NCBI GenBank assembly: GCA_013399895.1 | Contig: VXBA01000884.1 | Span: 46,096-110,095 of the forward strand | DNA length: 64,000 bases | Origin: Serilophus lunatus | Taxonomy: Eukaryota > Chordata > Aves > Passeriformes > Eurylaimidae | Direction of reading: 5' to 3' | Shown here: positions 52,201 to 64,000 of the stretch, piece after piece | Layout of the letters: each line of letters begins with the position of its first letter | Numbering within the stretch: the first letter of the stretch is position 1 | Program-made: the position numbers and the translations under genes | Notes under the pieces: model-generated | What the model was told of the DNA's origin: nothing | Database searches by the model: none | What the model saw: the letters and a program-made list of their open reading frames with translations, nothing else

Positions 52201-55200
52201 GAATTTAGCACTGACAATGAGAGAGATCCATCAATCAGAAATTTGCACAGTCAGATCTGCAACTCATAGGAATGGTATGCCTAAAAACATAACTATTATG
52301 TTACAGTTTTGTTAGCCGAACTGAAGGAAGGATTAGTGTGTTTTTGACCAAACCTTTTCCTGCTAGGCCGAGAAAGGTTTTCGTATTTCTTCTATTGAAA
52401 GTAAAGCTAAAAAGTTGTTTTATGGAGGGAAAAAAATTATTTCCAACAAAATACTTCTCAAATTGAGAGTGTCTGTAAAATGGCAAAGGAAAAAAGATTA
52501 TTCTTCAGGTCATACAGCAATGTTTCCAGTAATGAGGTGTTTCTAATGGAGAAATCATCAGCAGAAATGTTATTTTTCTGTAAAGATTTTTGTGCAAGTT
52601 GCTTAAAATCTCGTCCATTTCAGTTTCAGAATAATGCAGAAGGATAGGCACTTTGCCTACTCTCTCTTAAATATATGTATTGCTTCTCATCTCTAAGAAA
52701 GGACTTTTAACCTGGCAACGATGATTACACTGCATTATTTTGCTTCTACAGTGGTACCTTCAAAAACAAAAATGGCCCATCTTAGTTTTCTGTTTAAAAG
52801 CAGCATCTGATGGCTTCTTCTTCACATCTTGTCCCATCAATCTTCCTACCTCTAAAAGATTTCTCATTTTTCATTTGGTTGTGTATTATTGTTTCATAGT
52901 GATAGATTTGTCATCTCATTGGTGCAAGTAGTCAAATAAATAGAACAAACAGCTAGAACAGAGTTTAGTATGGAGCATGTAGAGAAGCAGATACAAAGGA
53001 ATTTGTCTTGTAGGAGAATCAAAAAAGCAAAGTGTAACTTTTGGCAGCTGGACTTCTGAGGCCAGAGTCTAAAAACAATTTTTTGGATGCATTTTTATGC
53101 TTTTATGTATGTAAGCATTTATTTATTTATTTTAGAGTAAAATGTCATCTCATAAAAGCATTAGCTGCAACCAGAGATGCTATTACAGTTTTTGTATTAT
53201 TAGCATCAAAGAGTGTTAGGGATGATGAAAAGGTGCAGGAGCAGCAGGAGACTGTTGCCATAAACAGGATTTCACAGAGTCATGCATCTTTCTGAGACAT
53301 TGCCACTTACATTACTTCTAAAGTTAGCATTATTTCTCCATTCCAAATAATCAGAAATAAAACATCAGAGTAAAGACTCCCCCAGTGCCTAACTGTGTTG
53401 TTTGTGTCTTTTTTTCCCCCTGTTCCTCATCCCCCCACACACCCTCCACTACTTTGCAGAAAGAAAAGACACTAAAAGTTCCTTCTCTGAGTTGCCAAGG
53501 TGCTCTCAGCCCATTGTGCAGAATCATTGTCAGGTTAAATTAGGGAGTACAGACTCCATGAGTGTAAAAAAATCAATACTTGATGGAAGATTGCTCCCCG
53601 GAAAATCTGTTTTGATTCCAGGATTAATTCGCGACCAAAGGCTTCTGCAAAATGACATGCCATTAGTCAGAAAATGAACACATTCTACCCTTGAAATTGG
53701 ATGGAAATATGTCAGGTGATTGACCTATTCATTCTCTTCGCTCTCTGGGCAGAGAGAGTAGGTGTGGTAGCTGTGAATTAGGCCTGCAAACCAGGTCCAT
53801 TTTCCAAGCAGTTAAAAAAAAAAAAAAAAGATTAAAAAAAAGCCCAATGTGAATTGCAAGTATTCTCTAGGCCATTGTTGTAAAGCTATTGCAAATGCAT
53901 TCTGTCAAGGTAAATGCATTTGTCTGGAAGGCCTGACTCTCTTGTGTTTTCTAAATCTCAGAATAAACCATACTAAAAATCTTAAAATAAAGCAGGATTT
54001 TTTTTCTTCTCCAAAAAAAAAGGGCTTTCAATATTAATGACAATTTAATTTGTTTGCCATATATAAAAAGTAACATTCAAACCCTCTTCCCTTTGCTGAC
54101 CAGTTTCTTACACAAAAAATTTCATGAGATAAACCCAGTGCTTGAGCTATGCGGGCTAATCTGTGTTCAGGCCTCTTGAACAGTCTCTGTGGCAATCATA
54201 GCAGTCAGCCATAAGCCATGCAAGTGGACTTTTGACTGAATTCCTAGTGTTATGCAGCCAGTGTGCTTCCCTGCCTCACAAGGTGCCAAGCTCTAGGACA
54301 AAAGGGCATTTTAATCTCTGTATTTATACATTCTGAGCCTGAACCATGTCTGCTTATACTCTTTAAACACGCTGAATGTGTGGAACAGAAAGGTCGCGAC
54401 ATGAGATACTTGTATTTATTTATCTGGTGTTGAAATGCCAAGGTGAGTCTAACCTCTTGGTTGATGGAGACTTTATCAGTGGAGAGAGAAGTCATGGATG
54501 GCATCATTAGATCTTGTATCTGCAGAGTGGGGAGGCTCTGTGTCACTCACAGTGACCTGACTGGAGTGCACTGAGATGGGAGAAGTTGTTCTCAAATACA
54601 GTAATGAGTGAAAAATTGTTATTTCAGATGAAGCTCTTTCAGAATGAAGTCATCATACAGTTTTCTTTATGTGACTCTCCAAAAAACATTGCTGGCATGC
54701 ATCTCATACTAGAATTCAAGTGATCTGGAGCTTTGCTTAAAAAACTCCTGGAAAACCATTTATTGGGAGAAAATGCATGCATGGGTTGAATAGAAGCAAT
54801 GAACAAAGTCTCCAAAAGATAGGTTATTATTGACTGAATACTCATTTGCAGCCTAATCCATCAAACTACACTGACATACCGGGGACTCATTCTCTAAAAA
54901 TTGGACCCTCTTTGACTGTAATCCCCCACAAAAAATGGCTCTAAACTAATTTTTGAGAATTTTGGGTTTGAAATTCTGCAGTTATTATGTTTCATTTTAA
55001 TTGTGAATCAGTATCTGCTAACTGTTTTTTTTTTTTTTCTCATAAAGATCTCACAATAATGGTTGAACTTACAAAAAATCATACTTTTTCTGTCCAGTTC
55101 TGGTGTTTCTTTCATTCAAACTTTGAATGTAGCATATTGTGTAATTGTAAGTCATTGAAGGTGATGGTCCATGTGTGATTACTCAGGTGTGTTGGTGATT

Positions 55201-55923
55201 TAGTTCTTGTGTGTGAGGCCAATCTAAGGTATTCAACATGGCCATTAATATCTAGGATGGAAAAAACTCTTTTCCAGGCGATACCACAGGAATGTCTAAG
55301 GGTGGTGGTACTGGAATGTCCAACTAATCTTTGTTTCTCTAATGATTTCACAGTCCAAGCATCTTCCAAGAAAACCATTTAGAATTTCAGTGCTGAGTTT
55401 GAAATCAGCAGGAGACATTTCTTTCCCAGATAACAGTGATCCTCATTGACAACTGCAACATATCTATTATAAACGTGCACCAGACTAATACTGTAACCTT
55501 CTGGCCAAGCATAGAGCACATTGTCAGGCATGCTACATAGAATTAGTAGTTATTTCTACTTGGTAGGAAAACATCAAAACAGGAAAAGAGAATGGTGTCC
55601 TATGTCAATATTATAGAACCAATTGTTCCCCCCAGAGTCCATGTGCCAATGACACTAGCGGAGTCTTATCTTTAATTTAAAAGTCACTATTTTATTTGAA
55701 GAAATAATCACATCAAATGGAACCTGTTTCTTCTGCCTTTTTCTCATCTAAAATCAAGATGTCATGTTTCTTTGTCCTGGAGAGATAGTAACCTCACATA
55801 AAATGGGTCATCCCATGCTAAAACAGGAAGAGTGAACTGTCCTACATAGCTCCCTTCCTCTGCCTATTAGCTTCAAGAGGGGTCTTACAAGATTAACTGA
55901 GACCAGATGCTAAAGTGGTTTTC

Positions 55924-56000
55924 AGAATCACAGAATCAGAATATTCTGAGTTGGAAGGGACCCACAAGATCATCAGTAAGTGCTACCATTAAACAAAATT
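55924..56000 (-). mobile_element. CR1 LINE 3' end, short
   Basis: The plus strand reads AGAATCACAGAATCAGAATA, TTCTGAGTTGGAAGGGACCC and ACAAGATCATC, the reverse complement of a CR1 3' terminus. The element is cut off within about 80-150 bases; the inner boundary is uncertain. Confidence 0.8.
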
Positions 56001-57388
56001 AATCCCATTCTTTAAGCTCATATCCACACACCTGCAGAAGGAGTATAAAAATGACCATCTCTCAGAGGCACCGAGAGGCTTTCCTAATTAAAGCTGATGT
56101 GCTGTTCTCAGTGACAAAACTCTGGCTGATTTCAGTGGCAACAGAAGCAATCCATGAAGTGCTTTGAGCCCAGTAGATGTTAAGTATGATGAAGGCTAAA
56201 ATGCCTTAGAGGCAATTTGGTCACAGGCTTGACCTGTAACAAACAGGCTAGATTGGATGTTAAGGGGAAAAAACTTCCTTAGGACAAGGCAGGTGGACAG
56301 CTGTGCATAAAAGCCTACCTAAACAATCAGGAATTATTTCAGTACATATTATTTTGTTTTGAGATAAGAACTGAATGTATATAATTCTGTTACAGTTTTG
56401 ATGTTCTCTGCTGTTCATTGGAGGACTGGGATTGTCATCTAGAAATTCATCATTGCAGAAGATACACAAGCAGAGAAGGTATGCAAGAGAGTTCTAAGTT
56501 TCAGTAGCACAAACTGTCAGATGTTATGAAGATACAGTAACTTTTGGGAAGCAACTACATTGTGGGTGCACATTTCCAGACATCTGCTTATACTCCAGGC
56601 TCTGAATTACTATGCTATCCTTTACTCTAAAGCCATTTTTGCTTTCTCACTTATTTTGATGTCTTAGTTCTCTCAGCTGTATTGCCTGGACTTTTTTCCC
56701 ATTTTGTATTTTGGACCCTTTGTGCATCTAGTCTCAACCCTAAGAAAATCTGATACAGTCTAACAATCAACTAGTCTTCACGAGTTATTACATGAATAAA
56801 AGGTTGCAGGAATGAGAGGCTCTGCCTAAACATTTTCAAATTCTTTTGAACTATACATATCTTAGTGGAAAAATCATAATTTGAGTCTAACAAGCTAAGG
56901 TTTTCATTCCTTCTTATGAGAAGACCACCCTCACGAGGTTGTACATGAAATAAAAAGGGAAAAAAGACTTACATATGCACCTCTGTGTCTGCCTGTGTGC
57001 ATCTCCTGTTGTAATGCGTCAGTTGAGCAAGTCCTCCTATTTTCAACAGCTGTTAGCCAAGTTTCACTGACAGTGGAGATAGAATATGAGATGACAAATT
57101 ATTCTGAGACTGTTGGTGGAGCTTGTCCTTCAAACTAAAAACTATTGCTTCCAAAAGCATGGAAAAATATGCTCAAATTATGTCTCAACTGGCCTTCATC
57201 GATTAATTAATTAATACAGCAAATTCTGTAAATAGAGCCCTGGAGATTTCCTAGACCTACAACATTTAAGTGTGTACCCTAAAGAACGCAGCACTACCTC
57301 ATTTTCCTGTACACCCTAAATATCGGTAATGGTTTGCTGTCCACCTTTCAATCATTCCTATATATGTTCACAGCTGTATACTAGCAAG

Positions 57389-57867
57389 TGTGTTCAGCAA
57401 CCCAGTTTAATGCTCCCACTGAGATTCTCCAAATCATGTGCCACTCACCTGCTTCCCCTTCTTCTCTCTCCAGGAGTTGGAGAGGAGAATTGGAGGCACA
57501 AACCATGAAAATAACGGATTGGGAAAAGAACAAAATACTGGAAACAACAATGAGGTAGGAAAGCAAACAATAACAGTAACAATAGTAATAACAAATTGTA
57601 CAAGGTAGGCCAATGATTCACATGTGATTGCTCAGAACTGGTGGCACCACACTGCTCCCTCTGGCTCGGGACCAGCATTATCCCACCACTCCTTCTTCCA
57701 TGCCTGCTCAATGGGAAGGAATTCCATCTCCATCGAAGGACCCCGTCTCCCTGGAAGGACCCCTTCCCAGCAATGATGTGAAGTTGTATAGAATAACCTT
57801 CAGGTCCTGGCCATGCCACCTCCTAGCTACTGCAAAAATTAACACTGTCCTGGCTGGAACCAGGACA
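57389..57867 (-). mobile_element. Endogenous retrovirus solo LTR, minus orientation
   Basis: On the minus strand it starts TGTCCTGGTTCCAGCCAGGA, which folds on itself, and ends GCTGAACACA, so it has TG and CA ends. An ATTAAA poly(A)-like signal lies close to the 3' end. The start resembles ERVL-type LTRs common in passerines. No matching duplication is visible in the flanks (GCAAG before, TGTAC after), so either an end is misplaced or the flanks have mutated. The open frames across it are not genes. Confidence 0.75.
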
Positions 57868-59764
57868 TGTACAAATTCAAAGGAACAGTCCAGGGCTTAT
57901 ACTGTGAACACCTTTACTTCTTGTTCTCATCTGGATTTGGCAGCTGTTCCATAACACTGGGACAATTCCTGTCTGTATTAGAGATATGGTAACCACCTAC
58001 ATTCAGTCCAAATACAAACTTCTTCCCTTTGGGCCCTATGAACAGCCATGTCATCTTCTTCTGCCCATATGTCTTGACTTCTCTGGACAACTACAGCTGA
58101 ATATGTGACACGACTATCTGTAAGTCACTTGAAATTTAGGAAAATAAAATTAAACTTTGCGGATGAATATGCTAAAAAGAAAAGGAGGTAAACTTGGAGT
58201 AATCCTGTCTAGGTATCATTTTATTAAAATAAAGTTGCAGATATTTCTTTCAAAAGACTTAAAATTGACCTTGAGGCCAAAGATTAGCTGGAGAGCAAAA
58301 ATCCTCTAAAGCCAGAAAATTGACTACATGGTCCAATCAAGTTTCTTTGTGAAATTCTAAATGCTTTCTTAGAAAAATCTCTAGAAATTAGTGACTTTAC
58401 AAGAAAATCTAACAAAAGATGAATTCTTGGCATAGCTTCCAATCACAGTTTGCACATATAGTTCATAACAGTTAACGACATTTTTCTTCTCTTCAATTTC
58501 ACATAAAAATATGAAAAGGAAAACTGCAAGAATTTGTCTATAGCATGACAAATGTGCTATTTGCCCTGTCAATGCCATCAAAATATTGTTTAAAAATTTA
58601 GAAGCAACCATGTCATTTTCTTCCCCAGTAGTAGCACTTACTAAATAATTGACAAAAATACTTAATTCTAGGGTGCCTTGACAAACATACTATTGGCTAG
58701 CAGTTTTTAAAATTTCTCCTTGTATTACTGATTATATTTTTAAATTATTTTTATGTCAATTCTTACCAGTGTAGGAAACTGCACAACTTAATGCTTCAAC
58801 CTTCACATTTTTAATAACTAACTGCATTGTCTCACAAAGATAGAGAAGGAAACATGAAGAGGATTAATAAAAAGTGGGGTAGAATTCACACAGGCAGAGG
58901 TATGCACTTGCAGGCTCCATATCATAATGCACTAAGTTTACATGCCTATTTCTATGAAGATATTGAAAATTAGAATTTCAAGGAGAAATTACAACAGTTT
59001 TAAATAATACAGAAAAAAAAATCCAAGCAGCTTGAAAAAGATAGATCTAAATAATGCAGCAAAGAGTACTTCTAAAAATCTTTGTAAGAAAAGTATGCCC
59101 ATCATTTCATAGACCTGCCTTCTTCAGTCAAGGAAGCTGAAAGACTGGTATCACTGGATTAAAAACACCTATAACCTGAAAATGTAAGTTTTACATTCTC
59201 ACAAAACAAACAGAGGTATTTCATTGTGAAGCAATGTCTGATGATTAACTGATCTCATAGTTGTACATCTGGGATTCTTCTTTCAGGATGGAAAAACATA
59301 ACATTTAGCTGAATTCAGCTATGTCCCACTCATGATACTGAGCGACTACCAACCGTTCATTCTGAGCAAACAGCAAGTGAAATTGTATGACATTGTCCGT
59401 TTGCACCAATGGTGGGCATTTCAGTGAAAAAACTTGTGTAGATGAGCTAGGGAGAGTTGCTCAGCAGTAGTAGGCTCATTGGTTATGTTGGAAGAAAGTT
59501 TGATATTTTGCCCTCACTTGTTTTTGCAAAAACGTCTAGGAATAGAAATGGAGTAGATCCTATAAGCACCTTAGCCAAGATCTCTGTAACTGAGTTGTTG
59601 ATTCCCAGTAAGTCTTTTTTTTGTTTTTCTATAGGGAAACAGATGTCACCAAAATATTTATTGCATAGGCTCCAAGAACTGCCAAAAAGAGCTGCTTCGA
59701 TGCAGGCACAATCTGCAGTGAAACACTCTAGTGTGGTTGTGCTCAGGGGGATTTCCTAAACTGG
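57868..59764. other. Intergenic sequence
   Basis: AT-rich sequence with no recognised gene or transposon. A 100-codon frame at 59457-59759 has no family features. Confidence 0.55.
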
Positions 59765-61376
59765 GGAAAACTTAAAGTGAGCCGAGAAAGCTGGCAGGAG
59801 CTCACAGCTTGCATGACAGCAACTGACATGACCTGAGTGAGGCCAGGAGCAATGGCAGCCAAACCTCCACACAGCTCAACCAAGGAGTACTGCTATCCAC
59901 TCAGCAGAAAACCATGGCCTCCCTAAGCTCAGCACCCACCACTACTGAACCAGCTGCCCAGGCAGAGCTCAGTGTGAACATGCTGCTACCCAAATGTCAC
60001 CTGCAGGGTGGTTCCTGCTCTGATGGCAATACTGGCCAAGAGCTAAGCAATCCTGGGGGAGGTGCATCCAGGTAGAGAAATGCCTTTGCTTAGTGACAGA
60101 GCTCCTAAGGAGGTAAGTTGAGCATCAGGGAATGACAGAGGCAGACCACTGGAATCACACCCCACCTTCCCTGAGACAGGCTCAATAGCAGATAGGATAT
60201 GCAACACCGAGGATTCCCTGTCCTCTCTCCATCTGGCTGAACACAGTGACTGAAGGTAAAGGGGCAATGGCAATAATCTCCTCTGTGACTGCCAGTACCC
60301 TGCTATAATAGGTATGAAGCTCTAGAAATGCAACCAAACAATAATGAGGAGATGACAGTTCATCTGACATGGAAGTGTCACTGAGGTTTAAATTAGTCTA
60401 TCACCTGTGTCAAAGTGCTTCCATAAAAAAAAAAAGATGCCACAGGACACATCCTTCATAAGGGAACAGAGAATCCAGACCAGTCTGTTGCCTCCCCAAG
60501 GGTCCAGGTTAAAGACTTGAAGTGAAAGTTCCTCATCCTGGTACAGCTAACAGGTCACTTTTCGTAATTGATTTCTCGGGTAGACAGCAACAAAGTTGCA
60601 ACAGGAAGCCCGAGGTTCAATCAAGAGAGACTTCAGGGCCTTGGGACATCTGGTTAAGGGATCAGGAGCGCAAGTAACATTCTCTTTTATCCTTCCATTA
60701 TGATGAGGGCAAAACCAGGACAATTCAGCAGATCAATATATGTCTCTGAATCTGTCACTAACAGAATTCTTGGAGTTTAGATCATGGGATGGGATACACC
60801 AGCCTCAATGGGGGAAAAAGATCTTTGTGGAGGAGTTAACAGGGCTCATTGAAAGAGCTTTTAATTGGATCTGAAGGGGAAAGGGCATAAAACCAGGGTC
60901 ACTAGAGATAAGCCTGTAGGCAGCACACCAATGTTTGAGCAATGGTATGCTAGCAAAGTCCTTCAGTCTGATGTCTCAGTGTAGTTAGAGGATGGAGATT
61001 CATGTAGCAGCAAAGTCACAAAGGTCACTGATGTGCTAGAAACTGCAGAAGCACCTGAGAATGATCACACAGAAATTAGGCTTTCTCCCCTGAACAAGGC
61101 AGCAGGATCAGTAGTCCAGCTGAAGTGTATCTACACCAATGCACATAGCATAGGCAAAAAACAGAAGGAGCAGGAAGTCATTGGGCAGCAAGAAAACTGT
61201 TTCCAGGGGAGTGGTTGATTCACTGTTCCTGTAGGTATTTGAAGGACATGTGTATGTGGTGCTTAGAGACACGGTTAACTGGTGGACTCGGAAGTGCTGG
61301 ATTAATGGCTGGATCTTAAATTATCTCAAAGGTTTTTTCCAACCTAAATAACTCTCCAATTCCATAATTGAATACT
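59765..61376 (+). mobile_element. CR1 LINE with 5' region retained and most of ORF2 deleted
   Basis: The region 60240-61110 matches the 5' and ORF1 region of bird CR1 as I recall it, for example GGAAGCCCGAGGTTCAATCA, CATCTGGTTAAGGGATCAGG and GGAGGAGTTAACAGGGCTCA. Sequence from about 59765 appears to continue it upstream with less certainty. At 61117-61200 the frame reads QLKCIYTNAHSIGKKQKEQE, the N-terminus of the ORF2 endonuclease. At about 61205 this passes straight into the CR1 3' end (GGGAGTGGTTGATTCACTG, then CAAAGGTTTTTTCCAACCTA at 61327), which stops near 61376. The endonuclease body and the reverse transcriptase are missing. The copy is dead. Confidence 0.75.
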
Positions 61377-61741
61377 CAATTGGAAATTATTAATTTTTTA
61401 TTCTTGTCATTCCATATCTTTTTTCACTTTGTTTAGTTCATGTAGAATCACTTTTTTCTCAGTCTATGAATCAGTTTTACTAGAAACTTACTAGAAACAA
61501 CTTTCTCCATAAAATTTGGCACCCAAATGTCTTTGAGGATCTTGATTATGTATACTAATTATTTTTCCTGGTGATTATTTCTAAGCAGTCTCTGAAAAGA
61601 ACTGGTTAACTACTTTGTAGAGACACAAATAGAGAATTAGTGCTTGCTCAGAGTGGAAAAGAATAGAGCAAGAACTCAGTTCCTTTCTGCTCTCAATTTC
61701 ACCAGATTTTTTTTCCAGTGTAATGCAATTGATTTTAATTC
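61377..61741. other. Short unique stretch between CR1 and LTR
   Basis: AT-rich sequence in which I see nothing recognisable. Confidence 0.5.
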
Positions 61742-61746
61742 CACAG

Positions 61747-62302
61747 TGTTGTGGTTTAACTCCAGTCAGCAGCAAAATGCCATGCAGCCACTTGCTCACT
61801 CCCCCATCAGTAGGATAAGGGAGAGAATTGGAAGGGTAAAGGCAAGAAAATTCATGAGTTGAGATAAAGACAGTTTAATAAGGAAGGCAAAAGCCACCTA
61901 TACAAGCAAAACAAAACAAGGAATTAATTCAGTTCTTCCCATGGGCAGGAGGTGTTCAGCCATACCAAGGAGAGTGGGGCTCCATCACATGTAACTATTA
62001 CTTAGGAAGACAAGCACCATCACTCCAGACATCCATGCCTTCCTCCTTCTTCCCTACAGCTTTATGTACTGAGCATGATGCCATGTAGTATTGAATGTCT
62101 CTTTGGTCAATTTGGGTCACCTGTACTGGCTCTGTCTCCTCCTAACATCCCATGCATCCCTAGTCTTATCACTAGTGTGACAGTAACAAAAGCTTGTTCT
62201 GTGCAAGCACTGCTCAGAAATAACATCTCTATATTACCAACTCTGTGTCCAGCACAAATACACAGTACACATAGTAATGAAATTATTTTTCTGCTCATGT
62301 CA
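61747..62302 (-). mobile_element. Endogenous retrovirus solo LTR, minus orientation
   Basis: The plus strand starts TGTTGTGGTTTAACTCCAGT and runs through GAGATAAAGACAGTTTAATAA (the U5/R side) and TACTGAGCATGATGCCATGT, all typical of a common avian LTR read in reverse. On the minus strand it starts TGACATGAGC. CACAG lies immediately before it (61742-61746) and CACAG also spans the far edge (62301-62305), consistent with a 5-base duplication whose first CA has merged with the terminal CA of the LTR. No coding region adjoins it. Confidence 0.78.
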
Positions 62303-62305
62303 CAG

Positions 62306-64000
62306 ACCTGAAAGTCCTGCTGTCCATATTGTGTGAAAGACATGTAATCTGTGAAGCTGTGTTGTCAAAAGCTCAGATATTTGTATTTCTTCTGTTCGAG
62401 GCTTTATCTTTTCTGACCAACTGTCATAAAAGTGAAGGTGTGTTAGCTGTTGCTATGTTTTTTAGAAAGAAAGAAATTGTCTAGGCTATGTATCTAAGTG
62501 GTACAAATTACAAGCCTTGCCATTCACACCTTACCAAGGTAATGAAGTGGAACCAGGGTAAGTTGCCATGTGCTGCTGTTTGGCTGTAGACAGTTTTCTG
62601 CAAGACTAAGTTAACTGGTCAGCAGCACATCTGTTTTTCCTGTGATCTGTGATGCCTGTAATTGCCCACTGCAGAAATATAAAAGCATTATTTTAAGATG
62701 AAAATTGAGAATTTGCAACAGATTACTGGAATCAATGAAAGCTGGCAGGGAATCTCTGAGTTGGTAATTTCCAAAGTTTTCATACCTTCCACCTCTGGCT
62801 GGTATCTTGGAGGAACCAAGTGGACATATTTCAAAAGGACATTGTGGTCTCAGCCTTGTAGGCTGGAGAAAGTGTAATGATTCTACAGCTTAACAGGGAT
62901 AGGACAGGGCCAGTATTTCTTAGGTTCTTGGGCTAATTAAGGTACTAATGTTCGCCAGAGCAGAGCTCAGCTTTAGTAGAACACTAATAGCAACTCATTA
63001 TCATAAAACACTTGCAGGAAGAAGTCAGAACTATAACTAAGGTTTAAAAGTCTAAGCAGAATCAGAAGTAATTTTAATTCATCTGATTTTGATGGAGTTT
63101 TTTAAGAAAAGGTTCTACCTTATTAATAAGGCCTGTTTTCATGTAACATTTCAGAAACCATCCCTGCTATAGATCTGTCAAAAACTCTTGTGGTTATAAT
63201 AGGGAATCCATTTTGAGTTGGGATGGCGTTTGGGGGGAGCATTTACTTTTGTTTGTTTGTTTTGCCAATACGGATCCTGGGGAACAAAACATAGAAAAGT
63301 AAGAGTTTTAAAGTAGTGCCTTTACAGGGGGTTTATGAGATCTCCCTAGAGGGGTGGTATTACCTTTGACACATAGAGTTTTTGTTCCAAAGATAAGAAA
63401 TGAGCTTTCTCTTTAAAGACAAAATACATTTTCAGGAACATCAGGCAATGGCCTGATTCAAACAGGAAAAGGTGAATCTATGAGAAAATTCATCCACATT
63501 AACAACATAACTTTGCTCTTGTCGTCTACATATGTATCCACCTCTAGCAACAAAGCAGCTGGACAAAAGCTGAGAATGAATGATTTCAATATGGCTGTTA
63601 TTAAAGAACACATAAGATAAACAAAATACTTGGTCTTAAGTCAATGCAAAAAGTATCATCTATGTTGTACATCTGTCTGTGACTAACTTACCTCTCAGAT
63701 AAATATATAGGCAATATTAGTCTCATTCAATGCAACAACTGAGAAGCAAGAAAGTTTGAAAGTGGAAATAACTGTAACCATTCCCTTAGATGTAGGAAAG
63801 GAACACAGTTGGCATATAAGTTTGACTTTCATGTGTATGCATGAAAATTGCTAAGGGAAGTTAAGATGAAGAGATTAAACCATTCTGCTTTAGAATGGTT
63901 TTCACAGGATAGGTCCAGCATCAGTGTAAATTTAATCTCTTTGTAATGCTGGAAATCACAAATCATTGTCTGGGAAGCAGTGGATCTTGCTCAGAACATT
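62306..64000. other. Intergenic sequence to window end
   Basis: AT-rich sequence without recognised gene or transposon; no open frame over 80 codons of interest. Confidence 0.55.

Larger units (their letters stand above)
48230..57388. other. Intergenic sequence
   Basis: The first 150 bases are C- and A-rich simple sequence. The rest is AT-rich with no gene I can identify. It contains a 14-base homeodomain-type palindrome at 49196-49209, an A-rich run at 53814-53830, a repeat-free block with a 91-codon frame at 53402-53677, and a CR1 tail at 55924-56000. Confidence 0.55.

Noticed and set aside
57389..62302. Two minus-strand LTRs 3.9 kb apart as the ends of one provirus
   Set aside because: Their termini differ (TGTCCTGG start versus TGACATGA start), no gag, pol or env coding lies between them, and the interval contains a plus-strand CR1.
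32661..64000. YAE1, the gene that follows POU6F2 in human, as a possible resident
   Set aside because: I looked for its glycine/acidic repeat-type sequence among the open frames and found nothing resembling it; it may lie beyond the window.
1..64000. tRNA, rRNA, snRNA genes or a CRISPR array
   Set aside because: No cloverleaf with A/B box pairs, rRNA blocks or regularly spaced repeats with unique spacers were seen on reading; the tandem repeats present are simple microsatellites.

Overview
This is vertebrate nuclear DNA: AT-rich, with widely spaced short exons bounded by GT-AG introns, and no bacterial-style gene packing. The repeats point to a bird. There are several CR1 LINE copies with avian-type 3' ends, a decayed older CR1/L3-like LINE, and solo LTRs of endogenous retroviruses whose ends look like those common in songbirds. 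I infer a bird, probably a passerine; the order is less certain than the class.

The only protein-coding gene I can support is the 3' part of POU6F2 (POU class 6 homeobox 2, also called RPF-1), on the + strand. Four coding exons are visible at 4332-4538, 15932-16100, 24381-24549 and 27678-28182. They join in frame and encode a glutamine/proline-rich regulatory stretch, an 11-serine tract, the POU-specific domain and the POU homeodomain up to the stop codon. The N-terminal exons and promoter lie upstream of the window. The last exon has two in-frame splice acceptors 108 bases apart, which would add or omit 36 residues inside the POU-specific domain. A 3' UTR of about 4.5 kb follows, ending near a pair of AATAAA signals at 32567 and 32634.

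From about 32.7 kb to the end I find no gene; this appears to be intergenic. It holds two solo LTRs of one retroviral family in opposite orientation (35719-36926 on + and 46450-48224 on -), each flanked by its own 5-base target duplication. It also holds a CR1 fragment with reverse-transcriptase coding (37154-38405, -), an unusual CR1 copy that keeps its 5' region but has lost most of ORF2 (59765-61376, +), and two more LTRs (57389-57867 and 61747-62302, both -).

Unexplained structure worth checking includes a chain of four short hairpins just past the POU6F2 3' end (33152-33362), a 14-base homeodomain-type palindrome at 49196, and several repeat-free intronic or intergenic blocks that look like candidate conserved noncoding elements. 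I see no tRNA, rRNA, CRISPR array or other RNA gene. Most open reading frames in the window are chance frames or lie inside the GC-rich LTRs.
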